Assembly: GCA_028698615.1 (NCBI GenBank)
Contig: JAQVWF010000002.1
Span: 84,527 to 148,526, forward strand
Origin: Syntrophorhabdaceae bacterium
Lineage (GTDB): Bacteria > Desulfobacterota > Syntrophorhabdia > Syntrophorhabdales > Syntrophorhabdaceae
Length of the DNA stretch: 64,000 nucleotides
Direction: 5' to 3'
The notes under the pieces were generated by a model, which was not told the origin of the DNA, ran no database searches, and saw nothing but the letters and a program-made list of their open reading frames with translations. Below are positions 43,903 through 51,195 of the stretch, piece after piece. Each line of letters opens with the position of its first letter. The stretch's first letter is position 1. A program made the position numbers and the translations under genes.

Positions 43903-44613
43903 GTGGACAGGCAAGACGGAAGGGTTTCGGATCATGGGGTATTCTTTGTGGCGGGCATCTTCATGTTCGGTCTTCTTGCCTACTGTGCATCCCGAAGCGC
44001 CGTGGTTGTCCACAGGGTCGAACTGCCTCTTCTTCGCGAGCAGGCCAGGATCTATAGTCGTTTCCCGCTCGGCCGGGACCATGAGATGGAACTGCGCAGG
44101 ATCGAGAACATCCTCAGGATCGTCGACGGGGAGATCGCAAGGCGGGGCAACTATGCCAGGATCAAAGCGGCGGTTCTCAGAAAGGCGATGATCAACGCCT
44201 CAGGCAGGACCGCAAAGACGACGCTCATTCTAACGTGCATAATCCTGTGTTCAATGGGATCGTTTATCCTGATCCAGGCCGTCAGGGTGCACCGCCGCCT
44301 CTATGACAGCCGGGAGAATGTGCGTGTCTCGAGACGAAGAGGGGTCGAGGGCTTTCTCGGGGTAGCGGGGAGGCATCTTAAGCCTGGTATGGAGGCCCGC
44401 CTTCGGGAAGCGCCGACCCCGGAGAACCTGGCCGAGGCCTTCGGTGTCGTCCGGATGAAGGTGAACATACCCTGCTCGGTCGTTGCACGGTTGTTTCCCC
44501 CGGAGACAAAGGAACGTATGGCCCTCCTGGGATATGGAAAGGTCGGGGTCATCTTCGCCGACGAAGGAATGAGGGACGAGGCCTGTCGGAAAAAGAAAGG
44601 GAAGGAGATTTAA
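43903..44613 (+). CDS. two-helix membrane protein of unknown function
   Basis: The GTG start follows AGGGGGGTATTGCC. The 236-residue product has membrane helices near 12-33 and 106-128. Between them is a basic, helical region (ELRRIENILRIVDGEIARRG), and after them a cytoplasmic-looking basic domain (AFGVVRMKVNIPCSVVARLF). No family was recognised. It is the first gene of a plus-strand operon that continues with the sigma-like gene 5 bases later. Confidence 0.55.
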   Translation: MDRQDGRVSDHGVFFVAGIFMFGLLAYCASRSAVVVHRVELPLLREQARIYSRFPLGRDHEMELRRIENILRIVDGEIARRGNYARIKAAVLRKAMINASGRTAKTTLILTCIILCSMGSFILIQAVRVHRRLYDSRENVRVSRRRGVEGFLGVAGRHLKPGMEARLREAPTPENLAEAFGVVRMKVNIPCSVVARLFPPETKERMALLGYGKVGVIFADEGMRDEACRKKKGKEI

Positions 44614-44618
44614 AAACA

Positions 44619-45284
44619 ATGGGTATCGAACATGAAGGATCCGCAGTGATACACGCCGGAGAGCGCACTCAGGCAATGGCTTCATATGCCAGGGCCTTCT
44701 TCAGGTCCATAGACTTCGACGAGTTTGGCCGCATGGTAGAGGACGCCAGGTCATCCGGTCAACAATGGCTTGTGGAAAGGCTATATTCAAAGAAAGTCAT
44801 CGACAACGTCGTCAAGACCATCCTCGGCAGGATCGACAAAGGACGTTTTGTGGGAGATCAATTGAATGACTACGTTCATGACGCGGCGGTTGTTCTGATG
44901 CAGATAGCCCGGCAGGAAAAGTTCGATCTGACGAAATCCGCCGGAGAGATCGCGTCCTACGCCTGTCTCTGGATAGAGCAAAGGGTCAAGAGAATGGCCA
45001 GAAAGGATCAGCGTTGGCGGTTCTCACTTTCGGAAACGGCAGATGACATTGAGGATTCCGCTGGAAATGTCACTGCCGAGGAAGCATGCCTGACAGGATG
45101 GAATCCTGGATGGCCCGGGGAATGCTGCCCACCGGATCCAGGCACGGAGGGCGGACATATCGCCGGACCGTGGCAGAAGGCCGGTGTTTCTGACGTTCGG
45201 AATCGGGCGGCCACCAGGAGCGCACGAAAAAGCGAACGCAATGTGCTTTCCATTTTCGGTTCGTCAAGATCGGGCGAGAGGTGA
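44619..45284 (+). CDS. sigma-70 region 2-like protein with atypical C-terminus
   Basis: Of 221 residues, about 60-140 resemble sigma-70 region 2: QEKFDLTKSAGEIASYACLW followed by IEQRVKRMARKDQR, compare the EKFD..G..F..YA..WI.Q.V.R pattern. No region 4 is visible. After residue about 150 the composition changes abruptly (GWNPGWPGECCPPDPG), rich in Trp, Cys and Pro. That could mean a frameshift or an unusual tail. The stop overlaps the next start by 4 bases (GTGA), which argues that the end of the frame is real. Possible roles are transcription of element genes or anti-sigma contact. Confidence 0.5.
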   Translation: MGIEHEGSAVIHAGERTQAMASYARAFFRSIDFDEFGRMVEDARSSGQQWLVERLYSKKVIDNVVKTILGRIDKGRFVGDQLNDYVHDAAVVLMQIARQEKFDLTKSAGEIASYACLWIEQRVKRMARKDQRWRFSLSETADDIEDSAGNVTAEEACLTGWNPGWPGECCPPDPGTEGGHIAGPWQKAGVSDVRNRAATRSARKSERNVLSIFGSSRSGER

Positions 45285-45715
45285 CGCAGGAGGTGACAGA
45301 CGAGGCGGTGGAAAGGGAAGCCAGGATGTGCGATCCCAGGGCAACGGCCATGCTCCTATCGTATGTGGATTCCTATATGGCGGGGCTCGGCCCCTATGTA
45401 AGCTCCGTCTTTTTCGTTCTTCTCTTGAGATCTGCCACAGGAGGAAAAAAGGGGGGATTTATGAGAAGCGGGGGCCTGTCCATCAATGAGATCGCAGATG
45501 CCGCGGGGATATCGAAAAGAAAAGTCATCGACGCGCTCAAGGTGCTCAGGGGCCTGTGGATGATCGTACAACGCAATGGAAAGGGAAGGGGAAACAAGAA
45601 CCATTACTATTTTCTTCCCGTGGAGAGATGGTCCCGTCCGGGAGACGGTTGCAGGCGGGAAGGACCATGTGCGATGGAGGCACAGGCGTCGGGAACCGAT
45701 ATTCTTAAGGGGTGA
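45281..45715 (+). CDS. small HTH-like protein of unknown function
   Basis: The 144-residue product begins at GTG 45281 in a GTGA overlap. Residues 65-105 contain a helix-turn-helix (LSINEIADAAGISKRKVIDA, LKVLRGLWMIVQRNGKGRG), like winged helices of replication or plasmid-control proteins. The same frame upstream of the GTG also reads protein-like (CAFHFRFVKIGREV) but has no ATG, GTG or TTG start, so the N-terminus is uncertain. The 278 bases after it up to 45993 contain no gene; ATGTATACAT near 45968-45978 is a small palindrome just before the ParB-like gene. Confidence 0.5.
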   Translation: MTQEVTDEAVEREARMCDPRATAMLLSYVDSYMAGLGPYVSSVFFVLLLRSATGGKKGGFMRSGGLSINEIADAAGISKRKVIDALKVLRGLWMIVQRNGKGRGNKNHYYFLPVERWSRPGDGCRREGPCAMEAQASGTDILKG

Positions 45716-45993
45716 ACCCGGACATCGCCAAACCGGCCTTTTTAAAGTGCATCCTGCGCACCTTATTGAATCGACGAAACTACAATGCATCGTGTGATGG
45801 CGACAATCCGCACGGGATAGGTCATTGCTGACCCGTGCCCGAATTGTACAGGGGGGATGTGCTTGGTCATCAAGGGTAATACCAGGAATTACGGGGCATT
45901 ACGGAAGGCAGGGCTGCAAATTGGGTGCACGTCATGAACATCATGGTGGGTTCATGGGGACAAATCAATATGTATACATGATGGAGGAGATGC

Positions 45994-47385
45994 ATGGAGA
46001 TAGGAGATATCGTCGTAGGCAAACGCCACAGAAAGGAACTTGGAGATATGGAGGACCTGAAACGCTCCATATCGGAATTGGGGCTTCTCCAGCCAATTGT
46101 GATAAGGAAGGGGACAAAGGAGCTTGTCGCCGGCTATCGCAGACTGAAGGTACTTCTGGAACTGGGCATAACCACGCTCGCGGAGGGTACCCATGTTCAT
46201 ATTGTCGATATAGACAGCCTGGCGCACGGTGAACATGACGAGAATATTTGCAGAAAGGACTTTACCATATCGGAAAAAGTGGCCATCTTTGAAACGGTCA
46301 AAGAAGAGCAACTGAGGCTGGGTATTGAAAGGCAGATAATTGCCGGGGGCCGGGGGCAGAGCAATTCAATCGCCGCGGGTTGCTTCGGCGTCTGCAGTGG
46401 GGGACGCATAAACGCTCCAGGGACAGGGGATAAGCGAGGTGGCCAGGCCCGGTCCCATGCGGCGAAGGCGGTTGGACTCCATCAGAACACGCTGAGAAAA
46501 GCCACGGAGATCGTGGCCGCCGCCAGGAAGGAACCGCAGCGGTATGCTCATCTTGTCAGAGAGATGGACCTTACGGGAAAGGTTGAGCCCGTCTTTCAGA
46601 GATACATCCAGGAGAGGTCGAGGGCATCGGCAGGCAGCAATAAGCTCTGTCCTTCCCTCTCCCGCCTGCTTTCCGACCCGGAAAGCCCGGTCCCGGATTT
46701 CCTCTGCAGTGCCATGGCGCACATTCCCCCGGATCGCCAGGAGGATCTTACGAGGCGCTTTGCAGGCATCTTTCACCTTGTAAAGCGCGGCGATCTCGAT
46801 CGAGGGATGAAAAACAGTTCGTGCAGCCGCGGAGCTGTGAGGTCTTCGGAAGATGAGATCTTTCGGGTGCTTCGTGACACGCTTGAAAAGACGGAGACTG
46901 CGTCGCAGGAATGGGTCTTCATGCCACAGGTGAGACAGATAGCCTCTGCCGTCATGGGTGTTGCCCAGGCCCAGGGAACCTCGACAACACTTGATAAGCT
47001 GGATTTTTTTATGATCGGCCTTGCCGGATTTGTCGATATGGCCTGCAACTATCTCCAGGTCGCCAGGAAGGACGGCATCCTACGGGAGCTTCCGCTGGAC
47101 GTGCTTGAAAAATACCTTGCGGTGATCGATGCTTTTGAGATGCTGTACGAAAGCAAGCTTCCCCGGCAGGTAGGGGCCTTGCGGATGAGGGAGTGGGATC
47201 TTCGCCCCGGTGAAATGCCCGATACGAGGACCGTGAGGGACCATGCCAACGCAATGAAGGCAAACGAAATGATAACCGATGCGGCGGAAGGGGGGATTCC
47301 CTACTATCGCAGCGAAATAGCGAGCTTCATACAGAACCTCCGCGACGGTGCCGAGAACCTGAGGCTGGCGCATCGGGCCCGTTGA
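45994..47385 (+). CDS. ParB-like nuclease/partition domain protein
   Basis: The 463-residue protein has an N-terminal ParB/Srx domain (1-90; GDIVVGKRHRKELGDMEDLK, ISELGLLQPIVIRKG, ELVAGYRRLKVLLELG). A middle KorB-like helical region carries a glycine-rich insertion (AGGRGQSNSIAAGCFG) and a possible HTH (KAVGLHQNTLRKATEIV). The C-terminal 250 residues are alpha-helical with no recognised family. No parA is next to it, so it is not a standard partition pair. It fits plasmid- or integrative-element-derived regulators. GGAGGAGATGC precedes the ATG. Confidence 0.7.
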   Translation: MEIGDIVVGKRHRKELGDMEDLKRSISELGLLQPIVIRKGTKELVAGYRRLKVLLELGITTLAEGTHVHIVDIDSLAHGEHDENICRKDFTISEKVAIFETVKEEQLRLGIERQIIAGGRGQSNSIAAGCFGVCSGGRINAPGTGDKRGGQARSHAAKAVGLHQNTLRKATEIVAAARKEPQRYAHLVREMDLTGKVEPVFQRYIQERSRASAGSNKLCPSLSRLLSDPESPVPDFLCSAMAHIPPDRQEDLTRRFAGIFHLVKRGDLDRGMKNSSCSRGAVRSSEDEIFRVLRDTLEKTETASQEWVFMPQVRQIASAVMGVAQAQGTSTTLDKLDFFMIGLAGFVDMACNYLQVARKDGILRELPLDVLEKYLAVIDAFEMLYESKLPRQVGALRMREWDLRPGEMPDTRTVRDHANAMKANEMITDAAEGGIPYYRSEIASFIQNLRDGAENLRLAHRAR

Positions 47386-47395
47386 TTCAATTGCT

Positions 47396-47425
47396 TTGAC
47401 AACGCCGCGACAGCTGTGGTAAAAA
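47396..47425 (+). promoter_or_regulatory. sigma-70 promoter of cysS
   Basis: TTGACA (47396-47401) and TAAAAT (47420-47425) are spaced by 18 bp. The start point would be near 47432, only about 8 bases before the ATG at 47440. Confidence 0.6.
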
Positions 47426-47439
47426 TTACGGTCAACACT

Positions 47440-48885
47440 ATGGCCCTGAAGGTTTACAATACGATATCAGGCAAGAAAGAGGACTTTACCCCCGTGACGG
47501 AAGGGAAAGTCAAGCTCTACGTTTGCGGCGTTACCGTATATGATCACTGCCACATCGGCCACGCAAGGAGCGCCATCGTTTTCGATACCATATACCGGTA
47601 TCTGCGCTCGAAAGACTACGACACCACCTATGTGCGGAACTTTACCGATATCGATGACAAGATAATCAGGAAGTCTCACGCCGAGAACATACCCTGGCAG
47701 GAAGTGGGCGAGACGTACATCCGGTCCTTCTATGAAGACATGGATGCCCTGGGGGTGCTCCACCCGGATCACGAGCCTCGTGCCACCGAGCATATCGGCG
47801 ACATGATCGCCCTTGTGGAAACCCTGATAAAAAAAGGCCACGCCTACAACATCGATGGCGATGTCTACTTTTCGGTTGACAGTTTCCGCAATTACGGGCA
47901 GCTCTCCAGGCGGCCTCTCGATGAAATGGTAGCTGGAGCCAGGGTCGAGGTGGACGAGAAAAAGAAGAACCCTCTTGATTTCGCGCTTTGGAAGGCCTCC
48001 AAAGAGGGTGAGCCCTTCTGGGACGCCTCCTTCGGGGCGGGCAGGCCCGGCTGGCACATAGAGTGTTCCGTTATGAGCACCCTTTATCTCGGGAATCCTT
48101 TTGATATTCATGGCGGCGGAAAAGACCTTGTCTTCCCCCATCACGAAAACGAAAAAGCACAGACCGAGGCGGCCACGGGAGAGAAATTCGTCAATTACTG
48201 GGTCCATAATGGATTCGTCAATATCGACCGCGAAAAGATGTCGAAATCCATTGGCAATACGCTGCTCATCAAGGACTTCCTCAAGGAATACCATCCCGAG
48301 GTCCTTCGCCTTTTCTACCTGTCCAACCACTACCGCAGTCCCGTCGATTACAGCGGGCAGTCCATCGAGGATGTCAACACCGCCCTCCACAGGCTCTATT
48401 ATACGAGGGAACGGGCCCTTGAAGCGCAAAAGGGCAAGACATTCAAACCGCGAGCCTATCGTCAGGCCGGGGAGATCGCCAGAAAGTTCACCGAGGCCAT
48501 GGACGATGATTTCAATACCGCCCTTGCCCTTTCGTATATATTCGAGCTTTCTAAAGAGATCAACAGGATGGTCGATGAAAAAGACGAGAGCGCAACGGCT
48601 CTCATTTCTTCCGCGGAGGCCGTCTATGAATCGCTTGCCGGCACCCTGGGGCTTCTGGAAGATGATCTGGGATCCCTTGAATCCCGGGGAAAGGTTCGGC
48701 ATCTTGCCCGCATGGGGCTTGACGCCTCATTTGTCGAAGGTGCCATCAACGATCGCATTGAGGCAAGGAAGAACAGGGACTTTCAAAAGGCCGACGAGAT
48801 CAGGAATATGCTTGTAGAGAAAGGTATCATGCTCCTTGACACACCCAAAGGCACACAGTGGCGGATAAAAACTTCAGTTTCTTGA
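47440..48885 (+). CDS. cysS: cysteinyl-tRNA synthetase
   Basis: This class I synthetase charges tRNA-Cys. Its 481 residues contain the HIGH motif in HCHIGHARS, KMSKS in DREKMSKSIGN, and the zinc ligands (YVCGVTV, HIECSVM, FPHHENE). The ATG at 47440 is chosen because the frame upstream (GTG 47416) lies inside the promoter. No Shine-Dalgarno is present, which fits a nearly leaderless mRNA. Confidence 0.96.
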   Translation: MALKVYNTISGKKEDFTPVTEGKVKLYVCGVTVYDHCHIGHARSAIVFDTIYRYLRSKDYDTTYVRNFTDIDDKIIRKSHAENIPWQEVGETYIRSFYEDMDALGVLHPDHEPRATEHIGDMIALVETLIKKGHAYNIDGDVYFSVDSFRNYGQLSRRPLDEMVAGARVEVDEKKKNPLDFALWKASKEGEPFWDASFGAGRPGWHIECSVMSTLYLGNPFDIHGGGKDLVFPHHENEKAQTEAATGEKFVNYWVHNGFVNIDREKMSKSIGNTLLIKDFLKEYHPEVLRLFYLSNHYRSPVDYSGQSIEDVNTALHRLYYTRERALEAQKGKTFKPRAYRQAGEIARKFTEAMDDDFNTALALSYIFELSKEINRMVDEKDESATALISSAEAVYESLAGTLGLLEDDLGSLESRGKVRHLARMGLDASFVEGAINDRIEARKNRDFQKADEIRNMLVEKGIMLLDTPKGTQWRIKTSVS

Positions 48886-48898
48886 AAGGAGATAAATC

Positions 48899-49450
48899 AT
48901 GTTAGAGGTCAGATTTCATGGAAGGGGCGGGCAGGGAGCAGTTACGTCCGCTGAGCTCATTGCCCAGGCTGCGATCAAACAGGGGATGCGTGCGCAGGCT
49001 TTCCCGAGCTTCGGTCCCGAGCGCCGCGGCGCCCCGGTACAGGCTTTTCTGCGCGTATCCGACAAGCCGATCAGGCTGAGGTCGAAGGTCTACAAGCCGG
49101 ACAGCGTGCTCATCCTCGACCCCACGCTCATCGCTTCCGCAAACCCGACGGCGGGCCTCAAAAAAGGCGGCTACATTGTCATCAATTCCAACAAATCCCC
49201 GGAAGAGCTGAAGAAGACATTTCCCGGGCAGAACATCATCAGCGTCGATGCGTCGAAGATCGCCAAGGAAGAGCTCGGTGTTCCCATAACGAATACGACC
49301 ATGCTCGGCGCCCTGGTAAAGGCGACGGGGGTGGTGGAATTGAGCACCCTTGAAGAGCCGGTCCGCAACCGCTTTGGTGCCAACGGGCAGAAGAACATCA
49401 ATGCCTACACCAGGGCATTCAACGAAGCAACGGTCATAGAAGCAGAATGA
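48899..49450 (+). CDS. porG: 2-oxoacid:ferredoxin oxidoreductase gamma subunit, orphan
   Basis: The 183-residue protein matches the gamma subunit of pyruvate (or related ketoacid):ferredoxin oxidoreductase: EVRFHGRGGQGAVTSAELIA, AFPSFGPERRGAPVQAFLRV, TNTTMLGALVKATGVV. This anaerobic enzyme converts pyruvate and CoA to acetyl-CoA with ferredoxin. The delta, alpha and beta genes that normally follow are absent here; an AT-rich inverted repeat and adenine deaminase follow. AAAGGAGATAA precedes the ATG, 13 bases after cysS. Confidence 0.92.
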   Translation: MLEVRFHGRGGQGAVTSAELIAQAAIKQGMRAQAFPSFGPERRGAPVQAFLRVSDKPIRLRSKVYKPDSVLILDPTLIASANPTAGLKKGGYIVINSNKSPEELKKTFPGQNIISVDASKIAKEELGVPITNTTMLGALVKATGVVELSTLEEPVRNRFGANGQKNINAYTRAFNEATVIEAE

Positions 49451-49462
49451 TAGAAACGGATA

Positions 49463-49557
49463 ATAACCAATAACCAAATACCAATGACCAAAGGAAACAC
49501 CTTTATTGTTTGCCGTCTTTTGTTTGGTTATTGGAGTTTGGTTATTGGTTATTTGGA
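49463..49557. repeat. AT-rich imperfect inverted repeat element
   Basis: The left arm (49463-49492, ATAACCAATAACCAAATACC and following) and right arm (about 49523-49557, reading TTTGGTTATTGGAGTTTGG and on) are reverse complements over about 30 bases with a few mismatches, around a 30-base centre. The composition is far more AT-rich than the surroundings. It looks like a small miniature repeat or MITE-like unit. It creates a spurious in-frame extension before the adenine deaminase start. Confidence 0.7.
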
Positions 49558-49572
49558 ATTTTGGGTCTTTTC

Positions 49573-51195
49573 ATGAAGACCATCTCCGGCAATATCGTCG
49601 ATCTCCACAACGAAACCATCTTCCCGGGTGTCATTCATATCGAGAACGGCATCATAGCCGGTATCGACCGGGAGCGTTACTGGTATGATTCCTATATCCT
49701 TCCCGGTTTTGTGGATTCACATGTTCATATCGAGAGTTCCATGCTTACGCCAGCCGGTTTTGCCCGTCTTGCCGTTGTTCATGGTACCGTAGCCGCGGTG
49801 TCCGATCCCCATGAGATAGCTAATGTCCTGGGGGTTCGGGGTGTGCGCTACATGATGGAGGACGCTTCAGGCATACCCTTCACGTTCGCTTTCGGCGCGC
49901 CTTCCTGTGTTCCCGCGAGTCCCTTTGAGACATCGGGCGCCTCGATGGGCCTCATCGAAACGGAGGCTCTCCTTGGCGAGAGGAGTGTCGGATATCTCAG
50001 CGAGATGATGAACTTCCCCGGTGTCATAAACGGAGACCCCGAAGTGCTGGCGAAGATCGAGTCGGCAAAAAGAAGGGGAAAGCCGATAGACGGGCATGCA
50101 CCGGGTCTGCGGGGCGAAGGTTTGCGAAGATATATTGCGGCTGGCATATCCACGGACCACGAGTCTTTTGAGCTCGAAGAGGCGCGGGAAAAGATCTCCC
50201 TGGGCATGAAGATCCTTATCCGTGAAGGTTCGGCCGCAAGAAATTTCGACACCCTCTACCCGCTCATCGCTGAATATCCCGATCGCTGCATGTTCTGCAC
50301 TGATGACGAGCACCCCGATTCTCTCGTGAAGGGGCACATCAACACGTTGGCCGCCAGAGCCCTCAAGAGAGGGACGGACGTCATGAAGGTTTTGAGGTGC
50401 GCCTGTCTCAACCCTGTCGTTCACTATGGCCTCGATGTCGGTCTGCTGAGACCTTCCGACCCCGCCGATATGATCGTGGTCGATAGCCTTGACGACCTTA
50501 ACGTGCTGAGGACCGTTGTGCGCGGTGAAACCGTTGCCGAAAACGGCGAGAGCCGCATCACGCACCGCGCCGCCGCCCCGGTCAATGTGTTTCGGGCGAC
50601 TGCCAGGAAGCCGGAGGATTTTCGCGTTCTCAAGAGATCCGACGCCATCCGTGTCATCGGGGTGATCGAGGGTCAGGTTGTGACCGATGCCCATATCGAG
50701 GCCCCGGCTGCGGCAGGCGGTCAGGCGGTCAGCGATATCGGCAGAGACATACTCAAGATGGCCGTGGTGAACCGTTATGCCGATGAACCTCCCGCTGTCG
50801 CGTTCGTGAGGGGATTCAATCTGAAAAAGGGGGCCATGGCCTCATCCATCGCCCACGATTCCCACAACATCGTCGCCGTGGGCGTCAACGACGAAATGCT
50901 CTGCGACGCCGTGAACCTTGTCATTGAAAAGAAAGGCGGTATTTCCCTTGTCTCTGAGGACATGAAGATGGTCCTGCCCCTTCCCGTGGCGGGACTCATG
51001 TCCAATGAAGACGGCTACGGCGTCGCCGAGAGGTACAGCCGCCTGACCCTGCTTGCCCGGGACCTGGGCACAACGCTGGAGGCTCCCTTCATGACGCTCT
51101 CTTTCATGGCCCTTGTGGTGATTCCCAGGCTGAAACTGAGCGACAGAGGACTCTTTGACGGGGAGAGGTTTGCTTTTACGGAACTGTTTTTCTAG
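49573..51195 (+). CDS. ade: adenine deaminase
   Basis: Ade converts adenine to hypoxanthine and ammonia. From ATG 49573 the product has 540 residues, with the metal-binding motif GFVDSHVHIESSML, DPHEIANVLG, GHAPGLRG, STDHE and the CTDDEHPDSL segment of the amidohydrolase family. The C-terminal domain (NLKKGAMASSIAHDSHNIVAVG) is typical of bacterial adenine deaminases. The frame upstream is encoded by the inverted repeat and is rejected. Confidence 0.95.
   Translation: MKTISGNIVDLHNETIFPGVIHIENGIIAGIDRERYWYDSYILPGFVDSHVHIESSMLTPAGFARLAVVHGTVAAVSDPHEIANVLGVRGVRYMMEDASGIPFTFAFGAPSCVPASPFETSGASMGLIETEALLGERSVGYLSEMMNFPGVINGDPEVLAKIESAKRRGKPIDGHAPGLRGEGLRRYIAAGISTDHESFELEEAREKISLGMKILIREGSAARNFDTLYPLIAEYPDRCMFCTDDEHPDSLVKGHINTLAARALKRGTDVMKVLRCACLNPVVHYGLDVGLLRPSDPADMIVVDSLDDLNVLRTVVRGETVAENGESRITHRAAAPVNVFRATARKPEDFRVLKRSDAIRVIGVIEGQVVTDAHIEAPAAAGGQAVSDIGRDILKMAVVNRYADEPPAVAFVRGFNLKKGAMASSIAHDSHNIVAVGVNDEMLCDAVNLVIEKKGGISLVSEDMKMVLPLPVAGLMSNEDGYGVAERYSRLTLLARDLGTTLEAPFMTLSFMALVVIPRLKLSDRGLFDGERFAFTELFF

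Noticed and set aside
42026..47400. Complete integrative element with att sites
   Set aside because: No integrase, relaxase, tRNA or flanking direct repeats could be found in this block.
47467..48702. Minus-strand frame (411 codons) opposite cysS
   Set aside because: Shadow of cysS without start signals or motifs.
49510..49572. Extended N-terminus of adenine deaminase (hydrophobic, Trp/Leu-rich)
   Set aside because: It is translated from the right arm of the inverted repeat and is not related to the family.
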